This document shows positions 12,224 through 21,817 of a DNA stretch of 64,000 bases, in pieces. The stretch is taken from assembly GCF_029227915.1 (NCBI RefSeq), contig NC_079884.1, positions 1,612,001 through 1,676,000 on the forward strand. The letters run 5' to 3'. Both the position numbers and the translations under genes were made by a program. The notes under the pieces were generated by a model. The model did not search any database. It had not been told where the DNA came from and saw nothing but the letters and a program-made list of their open reading frames with translations. Every line of letters starts with the position of its first letter. Within the stretch, counting starts at the first letter, position 1. The stretch comes from Hydractinia symbiolongicarpus. Lineage: Eukaryota > Cnidaria > Hydrozoa > Anthoathecata > Hydractiniidae.

Positions 12224-12560
12224 TCTTTTTCCAATGTTTAACAAAAGTTAGTGGTTTTTGCGGATGGTGTCAATGAGTGTGGCTGGTGTCTTGCAGGAGG
12301 CAGGGGATGCTTACTCTAGGGCCCGCACCAGATCCCAAGCATGAGTGAATTTCACCAATCCTTAAGTTTCCACATTCATAGGTGTTTGTTTCAGTAGAGC
12401 CGAAATCTATTAGCTTTTTTATCATCCCTGTAAAGGGGAGAATACAGAAGTTCTCCAGTGGCTTCTTGTTCTTTGGAGAGAAACCTTTTTTTATTAACAT
12501 CTCTGTCTTAAAAGGCTAGTTATATCTGTCTTCCGATGTAGTTACTCCTACTCTTTTTGT
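12224..12560 (+). repeat. 330-bp dispersed repeat, copy 1
   Basis: It matches 15754-16085 over its whole length at high identity, from a tttttccaa(t/a)gtttaac start, through ggatggtgtcaatgagtgtg and agggcccgcaccagatccca, to gatgtagttactcctattct. Both copies sit beside LINE-USP fragments, so it may be non-coding sequence of one subfamily or an independent element. It has no coding potential. Confidence 0.75.
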
Positions 12561-12599
12561 CAGAAAAAGTTCAGCTTCTCGAGGAATCTCTTAACAATG

Positions 12600-13129
12600 A
12601 AGGAGCGCTTGTTTTTGGTCATCTTAGCAGTAAATGTGGCAAAAATCTCTCAGGAAAAATCGAGGAACCATTTGCTCAATTAACCTATCAAAGAGAAAAA
12701 TTCTGTGACTATGCAGGTTGAATTATCTGTCCACTCCAGTCAGCGAAAAGAATTACAAAAACTTCTACTTGAGTTAAAAGACAAAATTACTTTAATGCGT
12801 CGAGCAGAGAAAACAGGAAGAAAACGTCAACGAAAAGATACAGACTGCGTTTAGAAGCAACCCATACAAGGCAGGCAAGGATCTTCTTGACCCTAAATGT
12901 CTTTCTATTTAAAAAGGTTGACCAAAAGAGCTTGGAATCTTTTAAGTCTCGTTTGTAAGTGATGACTATGTACCATTAGGCAAGTTGATGGATTACCACA
13001 CCCTCCATCTCTTTAAAAGGCGTTTCCTTCATCTATGCTTAAATATGAAGATTATCCCAATATTCTTACATGCAACAGGTTGAGTTTTTCATTGCGGGGG
13101 CTAGTCACCTCTTTGTAAATTATTTTCTT
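12600..13129 (+). pseudogene. Diverged LINE fragment: pre-RT region joined to a 3' tail
   Basis: About 12850-12910 reads NPYKAGKDLLDPKC, matching NPYQAGKNILDPKC in copy B just before the RT domain. Upstream, 12600-12840 has charged, protein-like stretches consistent with the same region. About 13030-13129 is then a canonical subfamily 3' tail (aacaggttgagtt ... ctttgtaaattattttct). The RT, endonuclease and USP parts are deleted, so this is an internally deleted copy. Confidence 0.55.
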
Positions 13130-13905
13130 CTCAATACGCTGTAATAAGAAATGTTCTCAAGAAATAATATTCTGTTTTGGAGAGTGACGACTCCACTTAT
13201 TACACCACAAAAAATATGGGGGAGGAAAATGTAAATCCGAGCGGTTTTGTATTACCTCAGCTGGTTCATACAAGCCAGTTTACCGTTTATACCCAGAGGG
13301 TAAAGAGTTCAGCTCCCTCTTCTCTGGTAACTTATAAGAAGCTTAGCTAGGGGGTTTACTTTTAGCTTGTCTTTGGGTGTAACGACCCCACTTTTTACCC
13401 CAGTTCAGTAAGGTGCCCAAGTTTACTAACTTGGTCTTCAGGCTTGACAACCCTGCTGTCCTTAGTGAAAATATCGACAGGCTGGTGCTCTTGTAACAAC
13501 CTCCTGTGTAAGGCTGAGTGTTGGGGCCCTGTAACACATGTGGAAAGCTACAGCCAGAGTCACAAGTTCTGGCGCACAGGAGGGTCTTAATAATTCTTTT
13601 GTATACTAATATATTTTTGACATATACATTTTTCTATTTGTGTTTGATCTGTAACCAGTCCGTTTATGTTGTTAGCTCTGTCTTGTGTCCTATTGTTTGT
13701 GATAGAAGGATTGTTTTTTCTCTTTACGATTTTCTTAAAGAATAGTTTTAGGTCCAAGTTGGACAGTCACATGCTTGTAAGAAGCAAGAAAGTGTATTCG
13801 GCACCTTCTTCTGGGAGCCTAACCACAGTTTTGACAACCACCGTCCCTGTAGACAAGATACTTCAGTGCAGCTTGCTGTATTGTAAACCTTTTTTATATT
13901 AGCAG
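13130..13905 (+). repeat. 3' UTR of LINE subfamily 3
   Basis: It shares blocks with the 3' UTR of copy G (40850-41606): the hairpin motif ggagagtgacgactccac, the gcggtttt-attacc block, the cttg-gtgtaacgacccca block, and ctgtgtaaggctgagtgttg followed by cctgtaacacatgtgg. It starts directly after a subfamily-1 3' tail and has no coding function. Confidence 0.6.
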
Positions 13906-14335
13906 GACGGTTTCATCACACATGATCTTGTCTTTGGAGATTATCGACTCCACTTATTACTTGAGTTAAAAACAAAGAAAAGCACAGATAAACAGAAAGT
14001 GGTCAAAGTTTACTTTAGGGAGATAGGGATGTCTAGTTTCTGCTGATGACCATCTGCGGACATCTTCGAGGTGACCCAGCTAGACATCCAAAGTACTTAG
14101 GTTCAGAAATATGCGTCGAAACCTACCTGCCTTGGTTAAAGTTCTGTTCATCTTTTCAAATGTGTTGTGTCCTTTTTATTTTTTTGATTAATACCTTGAA
14201 AAAAGGGAGAATTGTGCTTTAGAGGCATTTTCTCTAGAGGAGTACAACCTCTAGCTTATTTCCAAAGACCTAACAGGTTGCGTTCATTGCAGGGGCTGGC
14301 CACCTCTTTGTAAATTATTTTCTTATAGTTAATAT
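13906..14335 (+). repeat. Solo subfamily-1 LINE 3' UTR
   Basis: 5'-truncated LINE insertion consisting only of 3' UTR. It has one hairpin motif (gtctttggag ... gactccacttattac), the gatagggatgtctagtttct block, the ctagaggagtacaacctcta inverted-repeat block, and the terminal ctctttgtaaattattttct. Confidence 0.75.
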
Positions 14336-14559
14336 AATTAACAAATTTAATAACATCTAACCCTTTGTAAAACAAGGAAGACAAAATATTTGTTTATCTA
14401 CAATCGTGGACATAAATTATGAGACAAATCAGAAATTCATATAAAATTGGAGTTTGTCACTTCCCCCTTCCCCAATCTCTTCAACACAACTCCGTGATTG
14501 TAAGAAATTGCCACCATAAAGTTTGCATTAACTAAGCCTTCTTTTGACCCCTTGGCAGT

Positions 14560-15123
14560 GCAGTGGAGGCTAAGGCCTTCCCCCTTTCTTTGCGACCATC
14601 AGGTTCGTTTTGTATTGGAATCCTTTTCCATCTAAGTACATGACGATACCTTGTGTCCAAAAATAAGTTCCCAAGTTACGACTCTTTGCCTTCTTGCAAA
14701 AATTCATTCTCTCCTTTAGATCTTTGGCGGTAAAAAGCCCTTTCTTATGGGCTTGCAAGTATGCGTACCTAGCTTTGTAAAGGACTCTCTGCACTGTCCG
14801 CACTGAATATATTTTCTCTGTGTCACTCTCCAGTCGTACACGGGGAGTTGTGAATGAAACGTCTGATTCTCGAAGTTTTGCAAAGGATTGCAATATGCGT
14901 CTTTCTGCAAGCTTGTTGACTTTGCGTGGTCGCCCAGGGCTTTCTTTGCGATAGTCTGGAGCTGCTCTGATTGGCCTGGTGGCGTGTTGATAAACCATTG
15001 CTTTGCGATACCAAGGGAACAACTGCAACAACTTTTTCCTTTTAACAAAACCTTTCTGACACAAAACAGATTTTCTGTGGCATGCTGGACCGTAACTTTA
15101 TTTTTTTGTTTTCGCTCCGCCAT
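14560..15123 (-). pseudogene. Tc1/mariner-like transposase, C-terminally truncated
   Basis: Combining two overlapping minus-strand frames gives about 185 residues from MAERKQKNKV to VAKKGGRP. It has a helix-turn-helix with the GRPRKVNKLAERRILQ motif, a second DNA-binding segment (YSVRTVQRVLYKARYAYLQA), HKKGLF, and the first catalytic region VMYLDGKGFQYKTN, whose Asp is retained. Tc1-type transposases are usually about 340 residues; the second Asp and the last acidic residue are missing past 14560. A frameshift lies near 15060. About 14410-14440 (tcgtggacataaattatgag) looks like a mariner-type terminal sequence, but I found no inverted partner. Confidence 0.7.
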
Positions 15124-15249
15124 TTTTTTTTAACACAAGACATTTTTAGTTTGTTCACTATGGCGAGAAATACACAATGTTAACATCTCATTACTTTTTA
15201 AACTTCAAACTTAACTTAGAAATAGACAACACGAAGGTGAAACTACAGA

Positions 15250-15600
15250 CCAAAAATTAATAAGAAACAAATTCTATTTTAATGTACAAGCTGCTCGTCA
15301 ACTTGGTGACATGTGCATGAAAGCTTCTTTCTGTATTTGAGTCGCTAGAAATACAAAGGTATGGAATGAACACAGCCACATCCCTATTTCAACCAACTTT
15401 TCCATACCCACTCCTCTAATGCCAACGACCAAACAATCAACAGTCACCAAGCCCAATATACCTGTTAAAGCAGGCCCGGACCCACCTACCCACAGCAAAG
15501 TAATTCACACAGGATTAATAAATAAAGGAAACACCTGTTACGCCAATTCCATCCTGCAAGCATTAACTGCAATCCCATCATTTTGGTTACATCATGTCTA
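15250..15600 (+). pseudogene. LINE subfamily 3: endonuclease tail fused to USP Cys box (copy F)
   Basis: The frame reads NVQAARQLGDMCMKASFCI*VARNT, where KASFCI*VARNTKVW aligns with SASFYIWMSRNSTTW at the end of the endonuclease in copies B-D; one stop replaces Trp. It continues through a Pro/Thr-rich linker into GLINKGNTCYANSILQALT, a USP Cys box with the catalytic Cys. The sequence is clearly diverged from subfamily 1, yet the order endonuclease, linker, USP is the same, so the fusion predates the split. It ends at a stop at about 15599 and is followed by unrelated and repeat sequence. Confidence 0.7.
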
Positions 15601-15753
15601 AGGTCAGAAAGCTTTTCTGTTTCCAGGTTTGCTGCTTTTTATTCTTTGTCACAACCTCTCTAAGGGCTGGGTTCCAAGTCTACCTCTCTTAGCCCTGGGC
15701 TCTGTGTCAGTAGGTAAAAGCAACAACGATACGATTTGCAGCTGTCGACTTTT

Positions 15754-16085
15754 CTTTTTCCAAAGTTTAACAAAAGTTATTGGTTTTGGCGGACGGTGTC
15801 AATGAATGTGGCTGGTGTCTTGCAGGAGGCAGGGGATGCTTACTCAAGGGCCCGCACCAGATCCCAAGCATGAGTGAATTTCACCAATACTCGTGTTTCC
15901 ACATTCATAGGTGTTTGTTTCAGTACAGTCAAAATCCATTAACTTTCCGATTATCCCTGTAAAGGGGAGAATGCAGAAGTTCTCCCGCAGCTTCTTATTC
16001 TTTGGAGAGAAACCTCCTTTTTTTAATTAAACTTTCCGTCTTAAAAGACTAGTTTTATCTGCATTGCGATGTAGTTACTCCTATT
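15754..16085 (+). repeat. 330-bp dispersed repeat, copy 2
   Basis: Second copy of the repeat at 12224-12560, colinear throughout with scattered substitutions. It lies between two parts of the copy F USP sequence (15250-15600 and 16200-16446), so it is either an insertion into the coding region or intron-like sequence retained in this subfamily. Confidence 0.75.
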
Positions 16086-16199
16086 CTCTTCGGAATCTTC
16101 TCTTGTTTCTCCTCTATTGAAGTCTGGTATGCTCAGTATGTCCATGCTGTCCCAGTCTTCCACAGCTGTTGACCCTTCCGCCTTCTTAAGAGCCTTGCA

Positions 16200-16750
16200 G
16201 CTTGAGATGGCCAGCATTAGGAAGACCCCATTTGACAAATAATACCCAGCAGGACGTGCTTCATGTCTTGAGTGAATTAACAGGACCTTCAGTTATCGCA
16301 AGTAATATCATCACCAACATTATAACCACTACGACGTCATGTAATGCATGCTTCTTATCAACTAACAGGGAGGAAAGTACGCCTATTGTGCCACTCCCTA
16401 TCTCAAACAGCGTTACAGGTTCAAATAATTGTTTTTTGCAGCCCCACCTCTTTTGAGGTGACTCAGCTAGACATTTTGGGTACCTTGGTTCAGGAATATG
16501 AGTCGAAACCCTTGTACCCTTTACAGAAGTCCTGTTTCTATACCTATCACTTTAGACTTGTGAAGTCTCTTGTCGCAAGCACTACAACTTCAGGGCTGTA
16601 ATTAACCACTCGTTTGAACAATGGCCATTACACTACTGTTGCTTATAACCAAGTGCATGGTAATTGGTTTCATTGCAACGACAGAGCAGTGGTCCCTTGC
16701 AAACAAAACTTGCTAAATGGTGTCCAATCTTTTCTTTGAAGAGCTTAGGT
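16200..16750 (+). pseudogene. USP middle (subfamily 3) joined to USP C-terminus (subfamily 2)
   Basis: 16200-16446 reads HLTNNTQQDVLHVLSELTG and further into the region before the CxxC pair, matching copy G and containing the QQD motif of USP proteases. At 16447 it switches to a short 3'-UTR-like block (ttttgaggtgactcagctag) and then, from about 16550, to a subfamily-2 USP C-terminus. That part is identical in layout to copy E and includes the NNGHY-type His box followed by WFHCNDRAVVPC. The mosaic arrangement indicates recombination or template switching. It is non-functional. Confidence 0.6.
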
Positions 16751-17218
16751 AAATTTCAGTCACCAGTTTATGTCAGCAAGGGGGGTTGACGATTCTTATT
16801 TTTATTTATTTTATTTTTTTATAATTTTTTTTGTAGTCTTCTCTTTGAAGAGTGACGACTTATTTATTACCCCAGTCAAATTAAATGCGAAAAACAAAAT
16901 AAAAATTACGTCAGCAAGGGGGGGTTGACTGTACCAGGTCCTATCTTTGGAGAGTGACGACTCCACTTCTTACCCCAGTCACACAAGACTGTACAGAGTA
17001 AGACAGCTGAAAAGTTATGGATGAAAGAAATGCCTAGTTCCTGCTGAAGACTTCGCAGGCCTCTTTTGCGGTGACTCAGCTAGAAATTTTGGGTACCTTG
17101 GTTCAGGAATATAAATCGAAACCCTTGTACCCTTTACAGAAGTCCTGTCCTACTCTCTCTGTCTGTTTGTTGGTTCAATTTTGTGTCAATTATCTCCTTG
17201 GAAAAGGAAGAATTGTGC
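16751..17218 (+). repeat. LINE subfamily-2 3' UTR, proximal part
   Basis: It contains two hairpin motifs (gaagagtgacgactta at about 16848 and ggagagtgacgactccac at about 16940), gtcagcaagggggg spacers and the gaaacccttgtaccctttac block. The matching copy lies at 34340-34745. The Penelope-like insertion duplicates gaattgtgc (17210-17218) from this UTR; the distal part resumes at 18786. Confidence 0.75.
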
Positions 17219-18785
17219 ATAACTTGATTGAATTGGTGTGTATGTTCAGACTTTTGGAACTAAAAACGAACACAACTCTTTACCGACGTTTCGGCCGTAC
17301 GACGGCCATTTTCAAGTATAGCTATTTACAATTGACAAATTCAACACTATATACAAAATATCGTACGATATATCATCGTACGATCAAATATTCCGTAGGG
17401 GCAAGTCAATTATCTGAAAATAGAAATAATGGCATTGATGCAATATTTCTATTAAGAATTGGCTTATCCCTACGGATTAACAAGCTTTCCTTCAATTCCA
17501 AATCAAAATTATTAGATGCGGAGGAGATAATAGAAAAATTATCTAAAGTTGGTCTATTTTTACAGAAAACAACATGCTCCAAAACCGCACTAGGGTTAAT
17601 AGATTTGACGGATTTTCCAGTCAAGGCAGAAACGGCCATGTGTTCGCAGGCTCTAACTTTCAAATGTCGCATAGTTTTCCCATAATAGATGGCATTGCAG
17701 CCATCACACTGATATTTATATACGACTTTTAAACGCAGAGCCTTTGAAACACGGTCCTTAAACCGGAAAAAATTGCCAATTCTACAACCCGATTTGAAAA
17801 TAACCCTAAGCTTACAGCACGGAAGATGCTTATCAAATGTTTTAACTAAGTGAGTTCGCAGTTTCAACGATATATTACCCAAATATGGCAAAATAATAAG
17901 AACTTCTAACTTAGGCACGGTACTGAAAACTTTCTTATCTTGAAACATTCTGTCGAGAAAAGACTTAATGCATTGATCAATCAAACTTGACGGGTATCCA
18001 TTTCTTAACAGAATGTTTCTAAGATCTTGCATTTCTAAGTGAAACCTAGAAAAGTCAGAAACAATCTTAAATATCCGAAAAATCAATGTCATTATCAAAC
18101 CCGTTTTATATTCTTCCGGCAAAAAGCTGTTGCTGCTGGCCAGCAACGATTTATCAGCTTCGGACAGAATGTGTGACGAAAAGTTGTGGATTACGCGATC
18201 TGGATCATGTTTTGTTGGCACAGACTGCAAACCAAGGTTGAACAGTTTTTTCTTTTGGGTTTCGTCGTTAGCAGCAAGGATTCTGTCATTTCGAGCGAGG
18301 AAAAGGCAGGTAATGTGAGTGAAATCCAAATATGATAAAGATGCTCTGAGCGAGTTTCGATGGACATTAAACTGATTTTCGAGCGTCCGTATCGTTGACT
18401 TTTTAATGTAGATTTCTTCATTCAATAATCTGTTTTGACATTGTCTATAAGCATCGGAGGATCGTAAGTCTTTATTACTCAACTTAAACTGCAAAAATCT
18501 TGGAGTTAAGCCATGATGAGAACATGTTTCAAGAAATTCAAGGTCGAGCTTTGCTTTTAATCCGTAGGGATAAGCCAATTCTTAATAGAAATATTGCATC
18601 AATGCCATTATTTCTATTTTCAGATAATTGACTTGCCCCTACGGAATATTTGATCGTACGATGATATATCGTACGATATTTTGTATATAGTGTTGAATTT
18701 GTCAATTGTAAATAGCTATACTTGAAAATGGCCGTCGTACGGCCGAAACGTCGTTAAAGAGTTGTGTTCGTTTTTAGTTCCAAAA
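17219..18785 (-). mobile_element. Penelope-like element 1, compact, with inverted terminal arms
   Basis: The insertion is flanked by a 9-bp target duplication, gaattgtgc, at 17210-17218 and 18786-18794. The empty site is visible in the duplicate at about 34735-34745. About 235 bp at the left (from 17251, cttttggaactaaaaacgaa) is repeated in inverted orientation at the right (to about 18786). A 32-bp extra tail lies between the left target duplication and the inverted arm. Each arm holds a hairpin ggccgtcgtacggcc followed by gaaacgtc, resembling the stem II-core-stem III part of a hammerhead ribozyme. The upstream core reads TTGAAAA instead of CTGANGA, so it is probably inactive. Confidence 0.85.
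17406..18578 (-). CDS. Penelope-like protein fragment with GIY-YIG endonuclease, no RT domain
   Basis: This intact 390-residue open frame covers only the C-terminal part of a Penelope-like polyprotein. Residues roughly 180-230 include LRNILLRNGYPSSLIDQCIK, typical of the region between RT and endonuclease. The C-terminal third has VVYKYQCDGCNAIYYGKT followed by MRHLKVRACEHM, a GIY-YIG nuclease with the Penelope CxxC insertion, and ends NRPTLDNFSI and LLIRRDKPILNRN. The RT motifs are absent, so this copy is 5'-truncated and non-autonomous. The first and last codons extend into the inverted arms. Confidence 0.8.
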   Translation of the reverse strand: MAYPYGLKAKLDLEFLETCSHHGLTPRFLQFKLSNKDLRSSDAYRQCQNRLLNEEIYIKKSTIRTLENQFNVHRNSLRASLSYLDFTHITCLFLARNDRILAANDETQKKKLFNLGLQSVPTKHDPDRVIHNFSSHILSEADKSLLASSNSFLPEEYKTGLIMTLIFRIFKIVSDFSRFHLEMQDLRNILLRNGYPSSLIDQCIKSFLDRMFQDKKVFSTVPKLEVLIILPYLGNISLKLRTHLVKTFDKHLPCCKLRVIFKSGCRIGNFFRFKDRVSKALRLKVVYKYQCDGCNAIYYGKTMRHLKVRACEHMAVSALTGKSVKSINPSAVLEHVVFCKNRPTLDNFSIISSASNNFDLELKESLLIRRDKPILNRNIASMPLFLFSDN

Positions 18786-18900
18786 GAATTGTGCACTTTT
18801 ATATGAGCATATTCTTTAGAGGAGTAAAACATCTAGAATTTAAATTTTAAGACTTAACTGGTCGAGTTTATCATTGTGCGTGCACTTTGTAACTTCCATT
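18786..18900 (+). repeat. LINE subfamily-2 3' UTR, distal part and tail
   Basis: It resumes after the Penelope-like insertion with gaattgtgcacttttatatg, the agaggagtaaaacatctaga inverted-repeat block, and a tail tcattgtgcgtgcactttgt, which is structurally equivalent to the tcattgcggtggcttgccac tail of subfamily 1. Confidence 0.65.
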
Positions 18901-19153
18901 CTTCTCTTTTATTATAATTATGAAAAGTTACATTCAACGCAGCTTTTTCAAGCTAAGTAGACATAAATGTGGCACCTCTGAGTAAGCTGTGGTTAAGTAA
19001 TCGATGAATGGCTTTATTTGCTTCTGTTCCTTCTGCAGGTGCAATTCCAGGGAGACAACATTTTACTGCATGATCAGACAATTTTTCTAATTCGTTATAA
19101 ACTTTAATTGATTTTTCAATGCACTGCTTCTTAATTTTTTTAATATTTTCCAC
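18900..19153 (-). pseudogene. C-terminal transposase-like fragment, copy 1
   Basis: A 66-residue open frame plus the sequence after one stop reads KLSDHAVKCCLPGIAPAEGT, then EANKAIHRLLNHSLLRGATF, MST*LEKAALNVTFHNYNK. The pattern GT(E/N)xNxxxHRLLNxSxLxGAT followed by xLAxALxTxxFxxxN is familiar from the end of unnamed transposon proteins in cnidarians, but I cannot name the superfamily. A nearly identical copy lies at 34905-35129. It is broken by the stop after FMST. Confidence 0.5.
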
Positions 19154-19159
19154 TGTTTC

Positions 19160-20000
19160 AGTAGGGTAGGGGTTTTCACAGTACGAACAGCCCCCAATTC
19201 ATTTTTATATCGAAACATGTAAGTGATTTCGTTCATAAGGGAGTAATAATAAGGTTATTTTAAAATTTTGTATGATATTCTCTCAGCAGCATGAAAGAGA
19301 TATAACTTTATATCAGCATAAAGTAAATGACGGTGGTAAAAGTTTCGTTCAGTGCAACATATATTAATTTTACATCATTAAATAAGTTTTGCCTTGAGAA
19401 AATTTCCATCCAATTTGTGATGTCTTTTTGTGATGTTACCTGCAAAGGCATCACTGAGCAATTTTTAATAAATGCATTCTCACATTCCCAATGACAGCCA
19501 CCAGACTTAAATGTATGGTCAGTAGATTTATAAGTTGTTTTTTCCGCCTTGATTCTTGCTCTAAAAATAAGTTCCTAATCTTATCTTTACTGGAGGAACC
19601 AATATCTGATTATCATTAAATTTTGGCATTGGTTATGTGGACATGTTACTCATTTGTGTAAAGTTCGCTCCACGTACAACTTGATCAAAAACATATTTTC
19701 ACAAATGGAATGTAAAGTGAGTGCTGAATAAACTAAAGCGTTCAAAATAAATATGCGACAAACAAGAGTTTGTTCAGGGTCTTCATCTTGAAGGAAAAGT
19801 CTCCCGCACTGTTTTATTCCACATTCAAACATTACGGAAAAGCAATCTCTAAAAAACTACGCACACGTTTCAATACTGAAGCCACCTACATAATGATGAC
19901 AATCCATTACTCCTTTTCCATATTTATCTCATTTGTACCTATCCAATTCATTTTGAATTGCTTTAATATTTATTGTTTAGTGTTGTGTTTTCAGTCGCTG
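19160..20000 (-). pseudogene. Tc1-like transposase C-terminal half, copy 1 (decayed)
   Basis: Minus-strand pieces read GRLFLQDEDPEQ (DDE second Asp region), LTLHSICENMF and further segments matching DLNPIENxFxxxxR of Tc1 transposases, with frameshifts and stops. The more complete relative is at 35600-36407. The N-terminal part of the same unit continues at 24864-25540 on the other side of a P element and two LINE tails. No intact frame remains. Confidence 0.55.
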
Positions 20001-20132
20001 TTGTATTTTTTTGCCTTTTACCATAGTCATAAGAAAAAAAGATAGTCTAGAGGCAACGACCACCGACATTGTTTACGCAATGTATCCTTAACTTAGGTAG
20101 GACGACCCTCCGATATTGCACGAAAGTTAAAC

Positions 20133-21344
20133 ATGGCGGCTTCAGCACAGGAAGATTACTTAGCTGGTGACGAACTTGATGACTTGTTTCAGTTACTTGA
20201 TGGTGGTTTTCTTGACGATGATGCAATTTTTAATGCAGATGTGAACGCTGTAGTTACTGAAGTAATGGATAACGAAAAAAATAAAGCTGTTTATCGTTGT
20301 CAACATTGTGAAATAATTTGTAAATCACAACGTGGTCTTACTAGGCATTGCAATGTTAAACATACATCAGCAACTATCACAACAAATTCTTGTGACTCTA
20401 GTATTTCCATACCACAGCTGTCAAAGGAAGAACAATGTTTGAAGAAATTTCACCCCTTAACTTTAAAATTAATTGTAAATAAATGTGCTGATTCATGCTT
20501 TAAAGATTTGTGTTTGCCTGAAAATATTAGATGCTTGTTCTCGAAAGAAAATTTTTTATTTTCAACTGATGATGCTATTGAACTATGGAACAAGTTCAGA
20601 CCAATGATTGAAAAATATTCTGGGGATGCTGAAGATTTTTACATGTATTTTTATGGCATGTTGAAGGAAAATATCCTACCATCAAAATTTGAAGAAACAC
20701 GATTTAGCAATATTTTACTTGCAGAAGTGGCAAATCATATGTTGACCTATTTATCAGGCATTGGTAAAGATACACCCAAAGACCTACAGGTGGCAGAAAT
20801 TTCAGAAAAAGAGCTCAAAAGTTTAGATTATCTTGGTGGATATATTCTTCACAAGCTACATTCTAGGTTTCGATTTTCAAAGGCTACTTTAACAAATCGC
20901 ACACAATTTATTGCACTGCTGCAAGCATTTAAGGTTGATAGCGATGATTCTCAGACATATATTAATATTCGTGATCGTGGAGGTTTGTGGAGAGTAAACA
21001 AAAAAATGCAAGCAGTTTTCGTTAAATGTGAACAAATATTTCGGTTGTCAACTATTAATTTCCAAACCAAATTGGTATGTCACAACATAGTCCACAAGAT
21101 GCTAGAAAACCCTTCAATTTTATCTAATTTTAAGAGTGCCTGTTATGAAGTGGAGCCACAAGTTGATGAAGAAGTTAGTTTAAACTTGTTGGAGCATATG
21201 TTAACATTGTTTACTAAAGTTCGCACCTTTTCATATGCTAAAGATATTCGTGAAAAACACAAGGCTGCTAAACAGAATTCAAAAAAACGTGCTTTGAGAG
21301 TTGAACTAAAGAAAACAGCTATTACTAAAGAACTTGGACATTAA
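20133..21344 (+). CDS. C2H2 zinc-finger accessory protein of the P element
   Basis: An intact 403-residue frame with ATG in good context (aacATGg). An acidic N-terminus (residues 1-50, many Asp/Glu and Leu, like an activation region) is followed by one C2H2 finger at residues 56-77 (YRCQHCEIICKSQRGLTRH, then H77; C-x2-C-x12-H-x4-H). The rest is a helical, charged domain of about 300 residues without known motifs, ending in a basic stretch (KAAKQNSKKRALRVELKK). It lies inside the P element, convergent to the transposase and 473 bp from it. Its role is unknown; binding element DNA or modulating transposition are inferences. Canonical P elements encode only the transposase, so this is an additional gene. 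Confidence 0.8.
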   Translation: MAASAQEDYLAGDELDDLFQLLDGGFLDDDAIFNADVNAVVTEVMDNEKNKAVYRCQHCEIICKSQRGLTRHCNVKHTSATITTNSCDSSISIPQLSKEEQCLKKFHPLTLKLIVNKCADSCFKDLCLPENIRCLFSKENFLFSTDDAIELWNKFRPMIEKYSGDAEDFYMYFYGMLKENILPSKFEETRFSNILLAEVANHMLTYLSGIGKDTPKDLQVAEISEKELKSLDYLGGYILHKLHSRFRFSKATLTNRTQFIALLQAFKVDSDDSQTYINIRDRGGLWRVNKKMQAVFVKCEQIFRLSTINFQTKLVCHNIVHKMLENPSILSNFKSACYEVEPQVDEEVSLNLLEHMLTLFTKVRTFSYAKDIREKHKAAKQNSKKRALRVELKKTAITKELGH

Positions 21345-21355
21345 ATGTTTGCCAA

Positions 21356-21812
21356 GTCCTAGACATGGACTAAAAAAACTGTCAAAAAGGCTATTTTTAT
21401 AGCCACAAATTTTCAAAAAACATGTTTTGGCTTTAACTTGTATGTTTTATTCTACGTGCCTGATATATTTATTTACATTGTTTATTTAAACTTTATTATT
21501 GTTAAGAAATTAGGAACGACAGTTATTCACAGGTTTTGTCGATAACGCCAAATATTCTCAGTGACTTATAAATCACTGATTGCAAGTTTCTTTCCAAATA
21601 TTTTTCAATTTGTAGAGTTGAAAAAAGTTCCAGGTGAAGTAAATACCATGTGTACCTACAAAATTTTGTTTTCTGCTAGAACCCTCCAGTCCCCAGTATA
21701 AAGGGGACTAAAGAATGTGACCAAAAATATTGATAGCCAGTGTAATGTTTTTTTTTAAAATTGTGGCTATAAAAATAGCCGGTTTGACAGTTTTAATCCA
21801 TGTCCGGGATGT
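21356..21812. repeat. Internal inverted repeat between the convergent P-element genes
   Basis: About 55 bp at 21356-21414 (gacatggactaaaaaaactg ... ggctatttttatagccacaa) recurs inverted at 21759-21812 (ttgtggctataaaaatagcc ... ttaatccatgtccggg), with about 345 bp between. Each arm contains the small palindrome ggctatttttatagcc. The arms sit just past the stop codons of the two genes, so they could act in 3'-end formation, or they could be the ends of a small nested non-autonomous element. Confidence 0.65.
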
Positions 21813-21817
21813 AGCAT

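Noticed and set aside
17280-17330. Active hammerhead ribozyme in Penelope-like element 1
   Set aside because: The stem and gaaacgtc are present, but the core reads TTGAAAA in place of CTGANGA, changing bases essential for catalysis; at best a relic.
17071-17685. Plus-strand 204-codon frame
   Set aside because: It runs from LINE 3' UTR into the Penelope-like insertion and is antisense to the GIY-YIG frame, so it is a chance shadow.
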